A DNA stretch of 64,000 nt. Source: Laguncularia racemosa. Its lineage: Eukaryota > Streptophyta > Magnoliopsida > Myrtales > Combretaceae. The position numbers and the translations under genes are program-made. Shown piece by piece: positions 45,234-56,480 of this stretch. Below the pieces are notes generated by a model. It was not told the DNA's origin. It did no database searches and saw only the letters and a program-made list of their open reading frames with translations. Position 1 is the stretch's first letter; each line of letters opens with the position of its first letter. The stretch is taken from the NCBI GenBank assembly GCA_037954665.1, contig JBBMOL010000301.1:558001-622000 (forward strand), read 5' to 3'.

Positions 45234-45951
45234 TGATGGGGATCAAGTAGCATCAAGAGTTCACGAGCCAAAGTCTAATGACCCGCTACATGGTATTGGA
45301 GGTCCAATGACAAGAGCTAGAGCTAAGCGAGTGGGAGAAGCCTTGCAAGGATTAGTTATGGAACTCCAAGAGCAAGAAGCAAGTCGACACAAGTCTAATT
45401 CAAGTCCCGAGCTAGTAAACATAATATATCAAAGCACGGACGAAGTGGAGGCCATCAACGATGGAACAACAGCCTTCAGCAAAGGGAAGGCCGCCGACCT
45501 AGAGGCAAAGGAGACCCGGCCTTCTTGGCCAGCCTTGAGGGAAGCAACGTCAGCAGATTAAGGCTGTCGGCCTTGGAACCTGCACCGCTGGCGTAGTGCT
45601 GGCCTAGGTATCAGTGGAACATCTTTTTGTTTTCTTCGTTATTTCAAAGCCGACCACATATGCATTTGGCCGCTTGCTTATGTGTTTTTTTGAATTAATA
45701 CCTTGTTTGTCATTTGAACGGAACTTTATCAATTTTGAAAAAGAAATTTTTTTTTGAGAGAACCCTTCTTCTTTAGTTCTTGCAATGAATTTCCCTTCAA
45801 TTTTTTACCAAAGGTTGGAGAAATCAATCCGGTAGCTTGGGTTTAATTGGGGTTCGTTTGGGTCGGGTTTTTCGTTTCTTTTCGTTAAATTTCGATTCCG
45901 GTTTTTGAACCTTCTTAAAACGTTGGGTTTAGATCGATATTGGGGTTTGTG
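45234..45951 (+). repeat. Element J 5' LTR, including coding-like segment
   Basis: About 718 bp, repeated in poor copy at about 50738-51484. The first 330 bases contain an open frame (45199-45561, 120 codons, its first codons in G) with VHEPKSNDPLHGIGGPMTRA and RAKRVGEALQGLVMEL. In the 3' LTR copy this text continues directly from the integrase C-terminus of J, so it is the pol tail and overlaps the LTR. In the 5' LTR it is only a copy without an upstream frame. Confidence 0.78.
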
Positions 45952-46515
45952 TTTTTGGTTCGGGCCCAAAGGCCCTTTGAATGGGGTTTAACCATTTTTT
46001 TTAAAATTTTTTTTTTAATTGATTATAAATTTTTTCGTTTTTTAAAAAAAAAATTATTGTTTTGCGGGGTATTGCTGTTCTTTTCGACGAAAAAAATTCC
46101 AATTGAAAAATCCCAAAGGCAATTCCATTTTTTTAAATTATTTAGTTAGTAAATTTCAAAAAAAAAAAAAAATAGAAAATTTTTAAAAAAAAAAAATTTC
46201 CTTTTTGTTTTATTTTGTTTGTTTAATTGTTTGTTCATTTTTTCCTATCAAAATTCATATACCCTTTTGGTAATGTTTATTTTTTGAGTGTTGTTTTCTG
46301 TTTTTTAATTTATTGTTGGTTGTTTATTTAGGGTTTTATTTGGGAAAAAAAAAAAATATTGATTTTTTCTTGAGATTGGATTTAAAAAGGGAGTGATTGG
46401 AAATTTTATCGGAAAAATAAATTGTGAGAAAGGTTTTTTACAACCTTTTAAAGTGAAACTGGGGGGGGAATTGTGAGGCCCTTCTTAATTTTTTTAAACC
46501 TTTTTTTTTGCGCGT

Positions 46516-47390
46516 ATGTCTGATCAAAGCCCAATTGGTGGAGAAAAAAGGGGAAAAAAGTAGTTAAAAAAATGATTTTTAACCTTTAATGGGTGGAAAA
46601 AAAGAAATTTTGAAACTGGCTCCTAAAAGGGGGATAATTTTGAGCGAGGTGGGACCCATGGGTGTTTTTTTTGGGGAAAAAGAATTGGGGGTTCCAAAGG
46701 GGGGGGAGTTTTGAAAAGGGAGAGGCACTAATTTTGGGGAGAGTAAATTTGTGATGGGAGAAAAATCCAAAAAGGGAGATAAAAATTTGGGGTAGATAAA
46801 ATGAAAATCCCCCCCCTTTAAAGGGAAAAATCCCCCTGAATTTGTTGGTGGGAGGAAAGGTTTGTTAATTTTTTGAGTCAAAACTTTTAGGGCAAAAAGT
46901 TAAATTTCCCAGCTTTGAGTGCACAATTTTAAAGTGTTTGGGGGGATCAATTGGTTAGGAAAGGGAAAAGGGTATGGGGGGGCCCTGTTAGATTGGGGGA
47001 GATGAAAAATTTTATGCAGGGGGTTTCCTAATCATATTATAGGGTTTGCATAGGAAGTTGCGGGTTAACAAAAGGGCCCAAAAGTTTAAGGGATATTATG
47101 GAAATGGAAATGCCTGATTAGAGTGGTGGAGGAGGTGAAAATTTTTACAAGGCTGGTTTTTGGGGATTGTAGGTGATCGCTGTTTTTTTTGATCTCAACA
47201 TTATGTGATTTAGGAATTTAAAAAGGTGTTTTAAGGTTGGAAGCGAAAAAAGGAAAGAGTACTTAGGTATCACCCTTTTCAAGTTTTCCGGTTACTCAAT
47301 TCTAGTTTTATGGAAGAAATTGGAAAAATAAAAAACCCCAAAAAAAAAAATAAGGAGGAAAGAAGGGAAAAATCCCCCCCTTTTGAAAGG
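46516..47390 (+). pseudogene. gag: Element J gag (error-rich)
   Basis: The likely start is ATG at 46516 after a T-rich run (MSDQSPIGG); L has a similar start context. From about 46880 to 47380 fragments in shifting frames match chromovirus gag: GQKVKFPSFE, RVWGGPVRLGEMKNFMQ and KSLRDIMEMEM. Frames change every 10-30 codons. I cannot say whether gag is truly broken. Confidence 0.6.
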
Positions 47391-48000
47391 TAAATGAAAC
47401 CAAATTATCTAATTGGCATGTATTAAGTATTTCGGTGTGGGATTTGGGGAAAAATTGCATGCAGTGAAAATAAGGCGATGATCCTTTTGGGAGGGAAAGG
47501 GAAAGTGTGAGTTAGGGGTGTGATGCGGCCCCCCTTGGGGATTTGTGATGTGGGTGTAAAAAGGGCCCTTTTTTAAAAGGGGAGATGCTTGTTTCCGGGG
47601 GGTTTTTAATTTATTTTTTGATGGGGTTTCCTATGAGGTTAAAACATTTGTTGGGACAAACCTTGGAGTTTGATGGGAAGGTCATTAGGGAATGGTTAAC
47701 ACAATCGGTATTCCTTATTTTGAACTAAAGACAAGTTTTTTGAACCCCTTTAAAACCCTTGGGAGGTTATTTGAGGTTAGTTGAAAATTGCTAGGGGGTT
47801 CGGGAAAAGAGGGAAACACAAGAGTAAACAAGAAAAGAAATTGAGATGTGAAAGGGTGGCAAAAACCCAATGGTGAGTTATGGGAAGAAAAAATTTGGGG
47901 GAAAAACCGGGTTTGGATTGGAGGGGGAAAGCGAGTTTAAAAAATTTCTTTGAAGAAAGAAGACATTACTTGTATGATTTTTTAATGATATTTATCTTTC
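47391..48000 (+). pseudogene. Element J protease region (error-rich)
   Basis: Traces of the retropepsin end: ILCDVGV (about 47535) and WDKPWSLMGRSLGNG (about 47650-47690), equivalent to the LLGRPW strand, followed by a Lys-rich spacer (about 47800-47860). The active-site loop is not legible. Confidence 0.5.
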
Positions 48001-48890
48001 CAAAACCCATCTTAATTTTTCCCTTTCCCTGCGTTTTTTGTTTTCTCTTTTGCGGGGGAATTTGTGATTTATTTCCTGAAGAAGTCCCAAAGGGGTTTAC
48101 CCCCCACTAAGAGGCATTGAACACCAGATTGTTTTTTTCCCAGGTTTTTTCCCTTCCAAATTTGACCGCTTAAAAGGGCCCAACCCAGGGAAAACCAAGG
48201 GCCCAGAGGCAAATTGATGATCGGGTAGAGAAGGGTTTTGTGAGAGAAAGCCTCAGTCCATGTTTTTTCCCTTTTCATCCCCGGTTCCCAAGAAGGGGTG
48301 GAAATGGGGGGAAAAGTGTGTTGATTGTCGAGCAATTTAAACCCAAAATCACAGTTAAGTTAAATCCTTTTTCCATAGAAATTGATGAAAAAGCTTTATT
48401 TAGTTGCATAGTCCTATTTTTTTTTCCCAAAAATTTATTTAAAAACGCTATTCCAAAAAACGTTTAAAGAGGGGGGATGAGTGGGGGGAAAAAGACTTTT
48501 AAAACTAAGCATAGTTTTATGAGTGGATGGTAATGCAATTTTTGGGTTTAAAAAAAATGCGCCCAGCCCCTTTAGGGGGTTAAAGAACCCCCTTTTCGGT
48601 TTCATTGGGAAGTTTGTTTTTGTATACTTTTAAAACATCTTAGTTTACAGCAAAAAAATTAAGTGAAACAAATTCAACAATTTTCAAAGTGTGTTTAATG
48701 TTTTGAGAGGAAAAAAAAATTTTTTGCGAAATTGAAAAAATGAACCCCTTTTTTTTTGGAAACTGTGGTTTTTCTTTGGTTTGTTGTAGGTGCGAAGGGG
48801 ATTGCTGTAGATTTAAGGGAAAAAGGGGAAGGCAAAAATTTGGGGGTGGGCACAAGGAAGCAAGTGAGGTAGGGTTTTCATGGGGTAGCA
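48001..48890 (+). pseudogene. Element J reverse transcriptase (error-rich)
   Basis: RT begins at about 48055 with DLFPEEVPKGF and then VEKGFVRESLSPC (about 48220-48255), the start of a CRM/Reina-like chromovirus RT. Later parts are broken; the catalytic box falls in a run-rich part near 48480-48600 and cannot be read. Antisense and out-of-frame open stretches here are not genes. Confidence 0.6.
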
Positions 48891-49480
48891 AATTTTTAGG
48901 AAATTTGCTAGGGACTTTGTTCCATAGTGCTCCTCTTAAAAGAAACTTTTTAAGAAGAACACCGAGTTCAAGTGGATGAAGTGCATGAGTAAGCTTTTAA
49001 GACTTTGAAAAGGTAAGTTGCTAATGAAACCCCTATTGGGTTTTTCCCAATTTTGAAAAAGTTTTTGAGATTGAAAGCGTGCTTTCCCGGGGAAAGGGTA
49101 TTTGGGGGGGGTTTTTTAAAGCAGGATTCTAAGCCAATGTTATTTTAGCGAAAAAACTTAGTGGTGTACATTAAAATTTCCCCGTCTATTTACCCAAAGG
49201 GGCTATTTTGCTTTGGTGAGGACCCAAAAGTTTTATGGGCCCAAGGAGGTTTTTTTATTCATTTTTTTATCATGGAGTTTGAAGTTCCCGATAAAATAAG
49301 GTAAGTTGAATTTGGAAAGGGATTGGGGGAAAGGATGGGGTTCATTTTAGCCTTCCTTTGTGAAAATACAAGAAGGAAAGAGAACATGGTGGTGGGTGCA
49401 CTTTCCCCGAAGGGATTTAAATTTTACTTTTTGCAAAAATAAAATTTCTTGGGTTTTTAATTTTATTTAAAGGGGGTTTA
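48891..49480 (+). pseudogene. Element J RNase H (error-rich)
   Basis: Short matches only: a KRNFLRRTPS-like end of the RT connection (about 48940), FPNFEKVFEIES (about 49045-49080) and an ENMVVGALSP-like late RNase H motif (about 49385). Order and spacing fit RNase H between RT and integrase. Confidence 0.55.
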
Positions 49481-50737
49481 TGAGACTGAGCGACTTTGGG
49501 TTTGAAAAAATTTTTGGGACTTGTGTGGGTCTGGTTATTCAGATTTCTTTAGGCATGAAGGGGTTTTTTGTTTAAAGAAAGATAAGTTTTTGGTGCCTAA
49601 AAGCTTCATGCGTGAAATTTTTAGTGAGGGAAAAACATGGGGGTAGTTTAATGGAAAACCCTTTTGGGTTAAAAAGACTTTGGTTTTTTTGAAAAACATT
49701 TTTTTTTGGCAAAAAATGAAGCATGATGTGCAAATGTGTGTGAAAAGGGATTGATGTAAAAAGCCAAATCCAGGTAATGTCCTAGGGGAATACATTCCAT
49801 TTCCATGCCCAATCAAACCCCGGGACTGACATTTTTATGGATTTTGTGTTAGGGGGTTTCCCGATTTTCCCCTTAAAATTGGCAAAGATGCATATTTTTG
49901 GGTTTATAGGTTTTGTAAAAATGGCTTACTTTATTGCTATTTTAAAGTAATGATGCAAACTTTTTTGCCGATTTGTTCTTTAGGGGGGATTGTCGGTTTT
50001 TATGGTTTCCTAAATTTATTGTGAGTGTAGGGATGTGAAAATTTTTTAAGGGCTTTTTGGGTACTTTTTTGGAATTTTGCTAGGCACTAAATTGTTGTTC
50101 TCTTTGTTGCCCACCCCAAACTGATGGTCAGGGCGGAAGTAGGGCAATTGGTTTTTTTTCAAAAATTGTTGCTTTTTTGTGATTCATTTAAAAATTTGAA
50201 AAAAAATGGGAAAAAAATTTTCTGCCCCCTTTTAGAATTTGCATTAATTTGGACTGTGCTTTTTTAATTTCATGTTTCTCCATTTTAGGTGGTTTTTTAT
50301 GGTTTTAAAATCTGGGCTCCATTTGGGTATTTTGCCTTTTCCTTTTTAAGAATTTTTTTGATTTGATGGAAAAAAAAAGGTGGGGTTTGTGGGGTTTGAA
50401 AAGCTAGGTTCGCGAACTTTTAGAAGAAAAATGAGGGAAATTATGGGTCGACAGGCTTTTTAAGGGTGTTTTGAAGGGGTGTTTTACATCCAAAAAGATT
50501 GGGTTTGGTACATTTTGATAAAGGAGAGATTTGGCGAACAGGGGAAATCAAGTTGCACCCCAAAAGGCCGAAAAAAATGGGGCCATTTAAATGTTGGGGC
50601 CCCATCAAAGATAACGTTACAAGGGTTGACTTGCTAAGTCACTTTGGGTTTTTGTAAGCGAAATTTTTTAAAGTTTCTACCTTTCTTGTATGACAGGTGA
50701 TTTGAGGGTGAATTATTCCGAGGAAGGGGGGGAAAGA
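49481..50737 (+). pseudogene. Element J integrase and C-terminal region (error-rich)
   Basis: HHCC region at about 49610-49770 (FFWQKMKHDVQMCVKR). The core has a DFVLGFP-like strand (about 49835), VVLFVAHPKLMV and RAEV, equivalent to HPQTDGQAEV (about 50095-50135), and FAYN-like text near 50240. The C-terminal part has GLVHFDKGE (about 50490-50525) and KLHPKRP, the usual VHLRKERFP...KLHPKG region. It runs via PRAQNLIGPA into the 3' LTR and there reads the GIGGP tail. Confidence 0.65.
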
Positions 50738-51484
50738 ATTTGGGGGTCAAAAAGGAAACAAAAAAATTCCCCGAGCCCAAAATTTAATTGGGCCCGCCCT
50801 TTTTGGTATTGGAGGTCCAAAAGACAAGGCTAGGCTAAGGAGTGGGAGAAGCCCCTTGGAAAAGGGTTAGTTAGGAACTCCAAGGGGCAAGAAGGGGGTG
50901 ACACAAGTCCCAATTTTAAGTCCCCAGTAGTAAAAATAATATAAACAAAGCACCGGAAGTGGAGGCCATTAAAGATGGAATGCAGCCTTCGAAGGGAAGG
51001 CCCCCGGGGTAGAGGCAAAAGGGGAAACCCGGGCCCCTTCCCCGGCCGGCCCTTTTAGGGGAAGTACAAACCGGGAGATTTTAAAGGAAAACCCGGGCCC
51101 TGAAACTGCACCGCCCCGTAGTGCCGGCTTAGGGTTTCCGTGGAACGTTTTTTGTTTTCTTCCGTTATTTAAAGCTGACCTTTTATGCATTTTGGTCTAG
51201 CTTTTTGTGTTTTTTTCGAATTTAAACCTTTTTTGGCATTGAAAAGGCCTTTTTTCAATTTTTAGAAAGAAAATTTTTTTTGAGAGGAATCCTCCCCTTT
51301 TTTTAGTTTCCCCCCCAATAGACTTCCTTCGATTTCTTATTCCCAAAGGGGTTGGAGAAATTTAATGGTTGCTTGGTTCTAAGGGGTTCGTTTGGGGGTC
51401 GGGTTGTTTCGTTTTTTCGATTAATTTCGTTTCATGGGTTTGAATCCTTTTTGAATTGGGTTTAGATCGTATTGGGTTCGCGTA
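50738..51484 (+). repeat. Element J 3' LTR (error-rich copy)
   Basis: Aligns to the 5' LTR along its length: CGAGCC, GGTATTGGAGGTCCAA, AGTGGAGGCCAT, TGCACCGC and GGGTTTAGATCG. The differences are mostly longer runs (for example CCTTGCAAGG in the 5' copy against CCCCTTGGAAAAGG). A purine run (AGGAAGGGGGGGAAAG) precedes it and the ATAAG duplication follows. Confidence 0.75.
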
Positions 51485-52920
51485 ATAAGATTTGAAATAC
51501 TCTTATTTTAAAAGGAGTTGAAAATGTGAAAAGGCGAATTTGGAAATTTTGTGAAAGACAAATCAAACATTCCTACATCCGGGTAAAGGTAATGTTTTGC
51601 TAAGCATTGAGCAGGAAACAGTTGGGCCTACAACTTTGTCACAAATGGTTAAATGTTGGGATTTGAACAGTTATGGGGAAAATTATATTGCTAGGGTGGA
51701 ATTACTTAAAATTTTTGAGTATTTAATTCATTGAAGATCAAACCCGGGAACAAAACTGAACAAGCCCGGAATATTATGATTTGATATCCCACTTTATATG
51801 TAATGTGATTGGGATTAAGATTCAAAGGCAAATTATGTATACTGTAGTAGAAAATTAGAAAAGCAATTCTGATGAGGTCGTCTTCCCTTTATAAAACTCC
51901 AAAAAGAAAAAGATGTATAGGATCAAAAATAGTATTTGGTAAACTAAAGGATGAAGAAAGACATTTAGAAAAATTTGGGAAATGTGCACTTGCTATGGTT
52001 AAAGGGAAAATTGAAACCCAGAGGTTATTACGCCCCCCCTTTATTCCTGAATGGAAGTGGAGAAATTTTCCCGGATTTTGTTAGGAATTTCTTAGGATAG
52101 GAAAACCATAATGCTATTTGGTTTAAACGTTTATGGTGATTAAATTAGCCCCTTTTTTCCAATTCAGTAAACATGCCTTATCTCGCTTAGTGCATTTTTA
52201 TATTTTGGAAATATGCATTACATGGGGTACCGTTTTATTGTTTCTGCGGGGATCTAGGTTTGTTTCTAGATTTTAGCAAACCCTTTCGGAGTTATGGGGA
52301 CCGAATTGAAGTTCAATACCTTATCACCTCAGAGGTATCAAACAAAGAGAACCCATAAAATTGGGGATTATTGAGAGGTGGTTTTGGAGTTTGGGGCAAT
52401 TGGGTGAAATTTGCCCTAATTGAGTTGATTTAATGTACAAAAATACTATAAAATGGCCCTATAACCCCTATAAGGAAAAAAAATGCAGTCCCCAATTATA
52501 TTGGGATAGTTTGGGAGAGAAAAAAGTATGGGGAAAAAAATGTTCTACAACTAAGGAAAAAGTTCAAGTGAAAAAGGGCCCCAAAAACAAAACAAAAAGT
52601 AAAAGAAAAGTTTGCTAATAAACACAAAAAACCATTATTTTTAAAGTTGGAGACTTTGTGTTTTGAAAGTATACCTATAAAGGGGGGTCGGGAATTTGGA
52701 GTAAAGGGGAAGTTGAGCCCTTTATTTTGGCTAACCAATTAAAAGGGGTTAGGCTTGTCATATAATTGAGTTACCGCAGGTTAGCCAATATCCAAAATGT
52801 ATTTCATGTGTCTTCATTGGGGAAAAATGTGTTAGCGGTCCGACAGTTGTCTTAAAAAATCTCCCAAAAGGACCCCAGGGAAAAAGCCCTTGAGGGTATC
52901 CCTTTTGTTATGAAAGAGCC
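51485..52920 (+). pseudogene. Element G: end of RNase H and integrase (error-rich)
   Basis: Continues G after J. RNase H end with an LHPGKGNVL-like motif and ALSRKQLG (about 51570-51620). Then integrase: IPEWKWRNFPGF (about 52045-52080), a VNMPYL-like strip (about 52170), an FHVSSLGKNVL end (about 52800-52835) preceded by a VGDFVF...KGGSGIWSKGE region (about 52640-52710), which is the GDxVFLKVSPMKG...GKKGKLSP region of Tekay/Del elements. Frames break often. Confidence 0.7.
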
Positions 52921-53600
52921 TTTAATTCTAGTTCAAGGCTGAATCAAGAAGAAAGTCAAGTGGTGAAGTAAATTCAAGGGATTCAAGTCCAATAAAGCCT
53001 ACCTCAAGGCTTCAAAGATCCGAGCTAAAAAGGCAAAAAATCCAATTTCATAATGGGGTTTGATAAAACATCCAAGTGAGAAGTTAAAGGAACCCAAAGC
53101 TTGGGGGCAAGGGAAATAAAAGGGAACTTAATGTGAGGGAAAATCAAGGGGGAAAGAAGGGCCAGGTCAAGGCTCCCCGGCCTTAAAGCCGGCCATTTTT
53201 AAATTACGTTGTATTTTTCCCTTTTTTCCGAATTATAGTATTTCCTTTTGTTCCTTTTTATACCCGGGTAAGAGATTTAAAAGGGGGTTTTTTTTTTTTT
53301 CATCTTTTAAATACTAAAAGCTAGTGCTTTAATTCCCTTTCGTCTTGATTGAATGCATGCTAAAAAACTTTAGGAGAGAGTTTATCTATCTTTTCCTATG
53401 GAGAGTTTTTGAGGGTTTAAAATTTATTTGTTTTTAGCTTGTTTAACGATCCCCACTAAAAAAACCCTAAATTAAAAATTTAGGGTTTTATTCCAATTAA
53501 ATCTATGGGGTTTTGTGTTTTTGTTTTAGGCTGTAATACCAAAAGGGGTTTAAAACGTAATGCGGGGTCTGGTACATTTTTTTCCCGTGGAAGTTTCGAG
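52921..53600 (+). repeat. Element K: LTR-like block
   Basis: The part 52925-53230 (AAGAAAGTCAAGTGGTGAAG, then CGGCCTTAAAGCCGGCCA and TTACGTTGTATTTTTCC) recurs at about 55320-55690. Between the copies lies a shortened chromovirus coding region, as expected for LTRs. A CCCTAAATTAAAAATTTAGGG inverted repeat lies at about 53463-53485. Terminal bases and target duplications cannot be fixed. Confidence 0.5.
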
Positions 53601-54510
53601 GTTGGGTTGATTAGTTCTGCTTGTTCATCGATCGATAAAAAAACCTAAATTAAACTATCTTAGGTTTGATTTTTTAGTTCTAGCTTTGGTTAAAAGGTTG
53701 GGTTGTACTATACCACATCCCAAACCCCACAAACTTTGTGGGTTAGTGATGTGGAAGATTAAGGTGAACAGGTAAAATCCCCCTTTTTTTTCCATTGGCA
53801 AATACTGTGATGGGGGGCTCTGTGATGTTGTTCTATGTATTTGGGGACATCTTGTTTGGTAGACCCTTTGGAGTTTGATAGGAAAACCTTATGAGGTATT
53901 TAAAAGATACATTTTACTAAAGGTGGAGGAAAAACCCTTTTAGCACCATGTCCTTTAAAGAAGTGTATGGGCCAATGTAAATTTGGGGGTGAGAGTGGAG
54001 GGCCCAAAGCAAGAGAAGGAGGTGAAAGAGCATTAAAAGGGGAGAAAAACAGTGAAAACAAAAGAGGGAAAAAATTTAGAAAGGGGAAAAAAAGGGGGAG
54101 GAAAAAAGGGGCAACAAGGGGAGGGGAGAAAAAAGTAAAAAGTGGCTTGATTCTAGGGAGGAGGTTAGGAAGCTTTGAGTGTAGTAGACCTATATTTGAC
54201 TTTGTACAAAAAGGGGGTTGCTTTGGCCACTAATGACATTAACCCTTGTTTGCCTAGGTGTTTTCTGATTTTTGCAGCATTTTTTGGGAGTATTTTCCCG
54301 AGGAGTTGCCCAGTGGATTTCACTAGTCAGGGGGATAGAGCCTAATTGACTTTTTTTCCCAGAGCACCTACCCCCAAACCCAACCCGCATTAGAAACTAA
54401 TCCCCGTGAAGCCAAGGGGATTAGAAAAAAAGTGAAAAATTGTTGAGAAGGGTTTGTAAGAGAGAGCTGGTCCCTTTTTCAGTTCCTGTGTTTTGTGCCA
54501 AAAAGGTAGG
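53601..54510 (+). pseudogene. Element K protease and start of RT (error-rich)
   Basis: Protease text HPKPHKLCGL (about 53715-53745), then GGLCDVV (about 53815-53835) and a TLWSLIGKPYEV strand. A Lys/Glu-rich spacer follows (53990-54160). RT starts at about 54290 with EYFPEELPSG and reaches GFVRESWSLF and CFVPKR (about 54450-54510). No gag precedes the protease and the RT palm is absent, so this is a shortened element. Confidence 0.6.
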
Positions 54511-55310
54511 ACTAGGAAGGGGAGTGATAATCTTTGTTGTGGTTGATAGGTTAGTAAAGGCTCATTTATTTTGTCTAAAATGGGTATACACTGTAATTTG
54601 TTCTTTAGAGAGGTTTTATGTCTGCTGGAAACCCTAGGAGATTGTTGTGATTGGGATGAAAATTTTTGAGTCATTTTTGGAGAGATTGGGGGGGAAAATT
54701 TGGGGAAAATGAATGAGTTTTCGACTCCTGTCACCCACAAATGGGGGTTGGTTAATAGGACTTTAATTCTGTTGAGGGAAATCATAGGGGAAAAACATTG
54801 GATTTGGGGGAGGATTGCCTACCATTTGGGAGTTGGCTATAATAGGGTGTACATAGCATCTTTTTGTTCCCATTTGAGATTGTGTATGGTTTTAACCCAC
54901 TGATCTTTTGTTTATTCCCAATCCCACCTAAAAGTTTGGGATTTTTGTGTGTTTTTAGGCAAATTTGTGAAAAAGCCAGCCGGGTAAAGAGTAAGTTTGA
55001 GAAAAAAAATGCCAAAGGTACTTCAAAGGTAACAAAGGAGACCCTGTTTTTTTAGGGGAGTTTGGGGTTTTGGGTGCATTTTCACAAGGAGAGGTTTCCA
55101 TTAAGAGGAAAACCAAGTTGAAACCCCAGGGGGGCGGTCCATTTAGATTTGAGGAAAACATGACAAAGCCACAGGTTGCTTACCAGGGGGAGTTAAAGTT
55201 AGTGCCCCTTTTAAAGTCGTGCCCGAAACCTTTTTTGTAGGGATGCTTTTGATTTGGGATGAATCCCTTTTTTGGGAGGGGGAAGTTATGGAGACCCCTA
55301 TCCAAATTTA
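54511..55310 (+). pseudogene. Element K integrase, joined directly to the RT start (error-rich)
   Basis: Immediately after the RT start comes GLGRGVIIFVVVDRLVKAHL (about 54508-54568), the first Asp strand of integrase. Later PFEIVYGFNPL (about 54868-54900) and a VHFHKERFPLRGK segment (about 55075-55115) match the C-terminal region of CRM/Reina-like integrase, with a DAFDLG-like tail near 55245. The catalytic second Asp and Glu are not readable. Confidence 0.6.
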
Positions 55311-55694
55311 AGGGGTAAAAAAAGGAAAGTCAAGTGGTAAAGTGAAGTTCAAAGGGATTCAAATTAATAAGCCACCTCAAGGACCCCTCACAAGATCCTG
55401 AGCTAAGAAGTACAACAAATTTTCCCAATTTTATGTACAAGGGGTTTTAACACCAAGCGAGAAATTTCAAGGAATCAAAGTTCGGGGCAAGGGATGTCAA
55501 AGGGAAAATTAATGTGTGGAAATCAAAATGGGGAGAAAAGTCCGGATCAAGGTCTGGCCCTTTAAGCGGTTTTTAAAGGATGGGCCTTAAAGCGGCCTTT
55601 AAATTACGCAGCCGGGCCTTGAGCCAGCCTTGACAAACCGGCCATCTTTTAATTCGTTGTATTTTTCCTTTTTTCGGAATTCAAAGTTTGGGGG
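55311..55694 (+). repeat. Element K: second LTR-like block, truncated
   Basis: A poor copy of 52925-53230, ending TTCGTTGTATTTTTCC and TTCGGAATTCAAAG, then replaced at about 55695 by the reversed Athila LTR end of element H. It is G+C richer than its surroundings, with several GGCC words. Confidence 0.5.
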
Positions 55695-55940
55695 GTGCAA
55701 TCCCAACAAAAAAAAACCCTTTAGACAAATTTTTGATTTGCATATATGGTGATAGGGTCGAATCCAAAAGATTGGTTAAAAAATTTTTCTATCCAAGGAG
55801 AATAAAAAGGAAAAGGAAAAGGGGGGTTTTTTTGTGAATCGAATAAAATTAAAACAAGTAAGAAGTTTTTAACTGATAAAAAACCTAGCCCAAAAGGGAA
55901 ACAAATAGTTTAAAATTAAGGGAAAAGATCATCGATGCAA
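55695..55940 (-). repeat. Element H: left LTR-end fragment
   Basis: Reversed, it follows the last 260-280 bases of E's LTR: a TTTGCATCGATGATC block, a GGCTAGG-like block, the C-run/CCTTTTCC stretch, GATTCGACCCTAT and GTTGGGATTGC near the end. It begins in E-LTR terms about 275 bases before the LTR end. Confidence 0.65.
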
Positions 55941-56480
55941 AGTTTTCTATTCTTTTCCCAGCCTTTCTATCAGATTTCCCCAGATCAAAATCTTGAAAAG
56001 GGTATCATCGAATAAGTTTTGGGTTTTCGCCTTTTTTCTGAGCAGGTATTTAAAGAGCTGTGATCAAGTAAACAATTTACCTCAGTACCAAGAAAATTGA
56101 TTGAATTTTTCAAAATGCAAAAAAACAACAGCCAAGGTTCTTTTCCTGTGGTAGTTTCTTTGAGCTTATCAAAGTTCGGAAGCAAAAAAAAAAGGCATGA
56201 GAAGTTTCCCCCAATTTTTGGCCAAAAAATCCCCAACTGCATATTTGCTCGCATCCCACAGTTTTCAAAGGGAAGGGTAGAGCAGGGGTTGGATTTTTGG
56301 AGCAGAAGTTAACTTGTCCCCAGTTGGTCAAAGCTTTCTTGGGGCCCTCAACTCAAATGCCTTCTTTTTTAGCAATCGACATAGGGTTAAGATTTTGGAA
56401 AAACCTTGATGAAGCGTCGATAGAACCCTGCACTCCCAAGAAAAGCCGAAATTTCCTACACTTCAGGGTAAGGTAAAGTT
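55940..56480 (-). pseudogene. Element H RNase H (error-rich)
   Basis: The reverse complement follows E at about 33330-33810: ACTTCTGCTCC, CCTTCCCTTTGAAA, GCAAATATGCAGTTGG and CTTGGTACTGAGG match in order. Protein pieces include an EPWLLFF-like strip and NCLLDHSSL in place of E's YSDHAAL. It ends at the LTR junction near 55940, before integrase. Confidence 0.65.

Larger units (their letters stand above)
45234..51484 (+). mobile_element. Element J: CRM/Reina-like chromovirus inserted in G
   Basis: 5' LTR from TGATGGGG at 45234, gag, protease, RT, RNase H, integrase and a 3' LTR ending at about 51484. ATAAG duplications lie at 45229-45233 and 51485-51489, and G's RNase H reads on across the gap. 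Total length is about 6.25 kb. Apart from the first 500 bases the sequence is full of homopolymer runs and frame breaks that look like read errors, so the true coding state cannot be judged and positions are approximate. Confidence 0.82.

Noticed and set aside
46000..50700. Many open frames of 60-110 codons on both strands, such as 46579-46881 and 49535-49816
   Set aside because: They are shadows produced by homopolymer runs; real J domains lie in shifting plus-strand frames.
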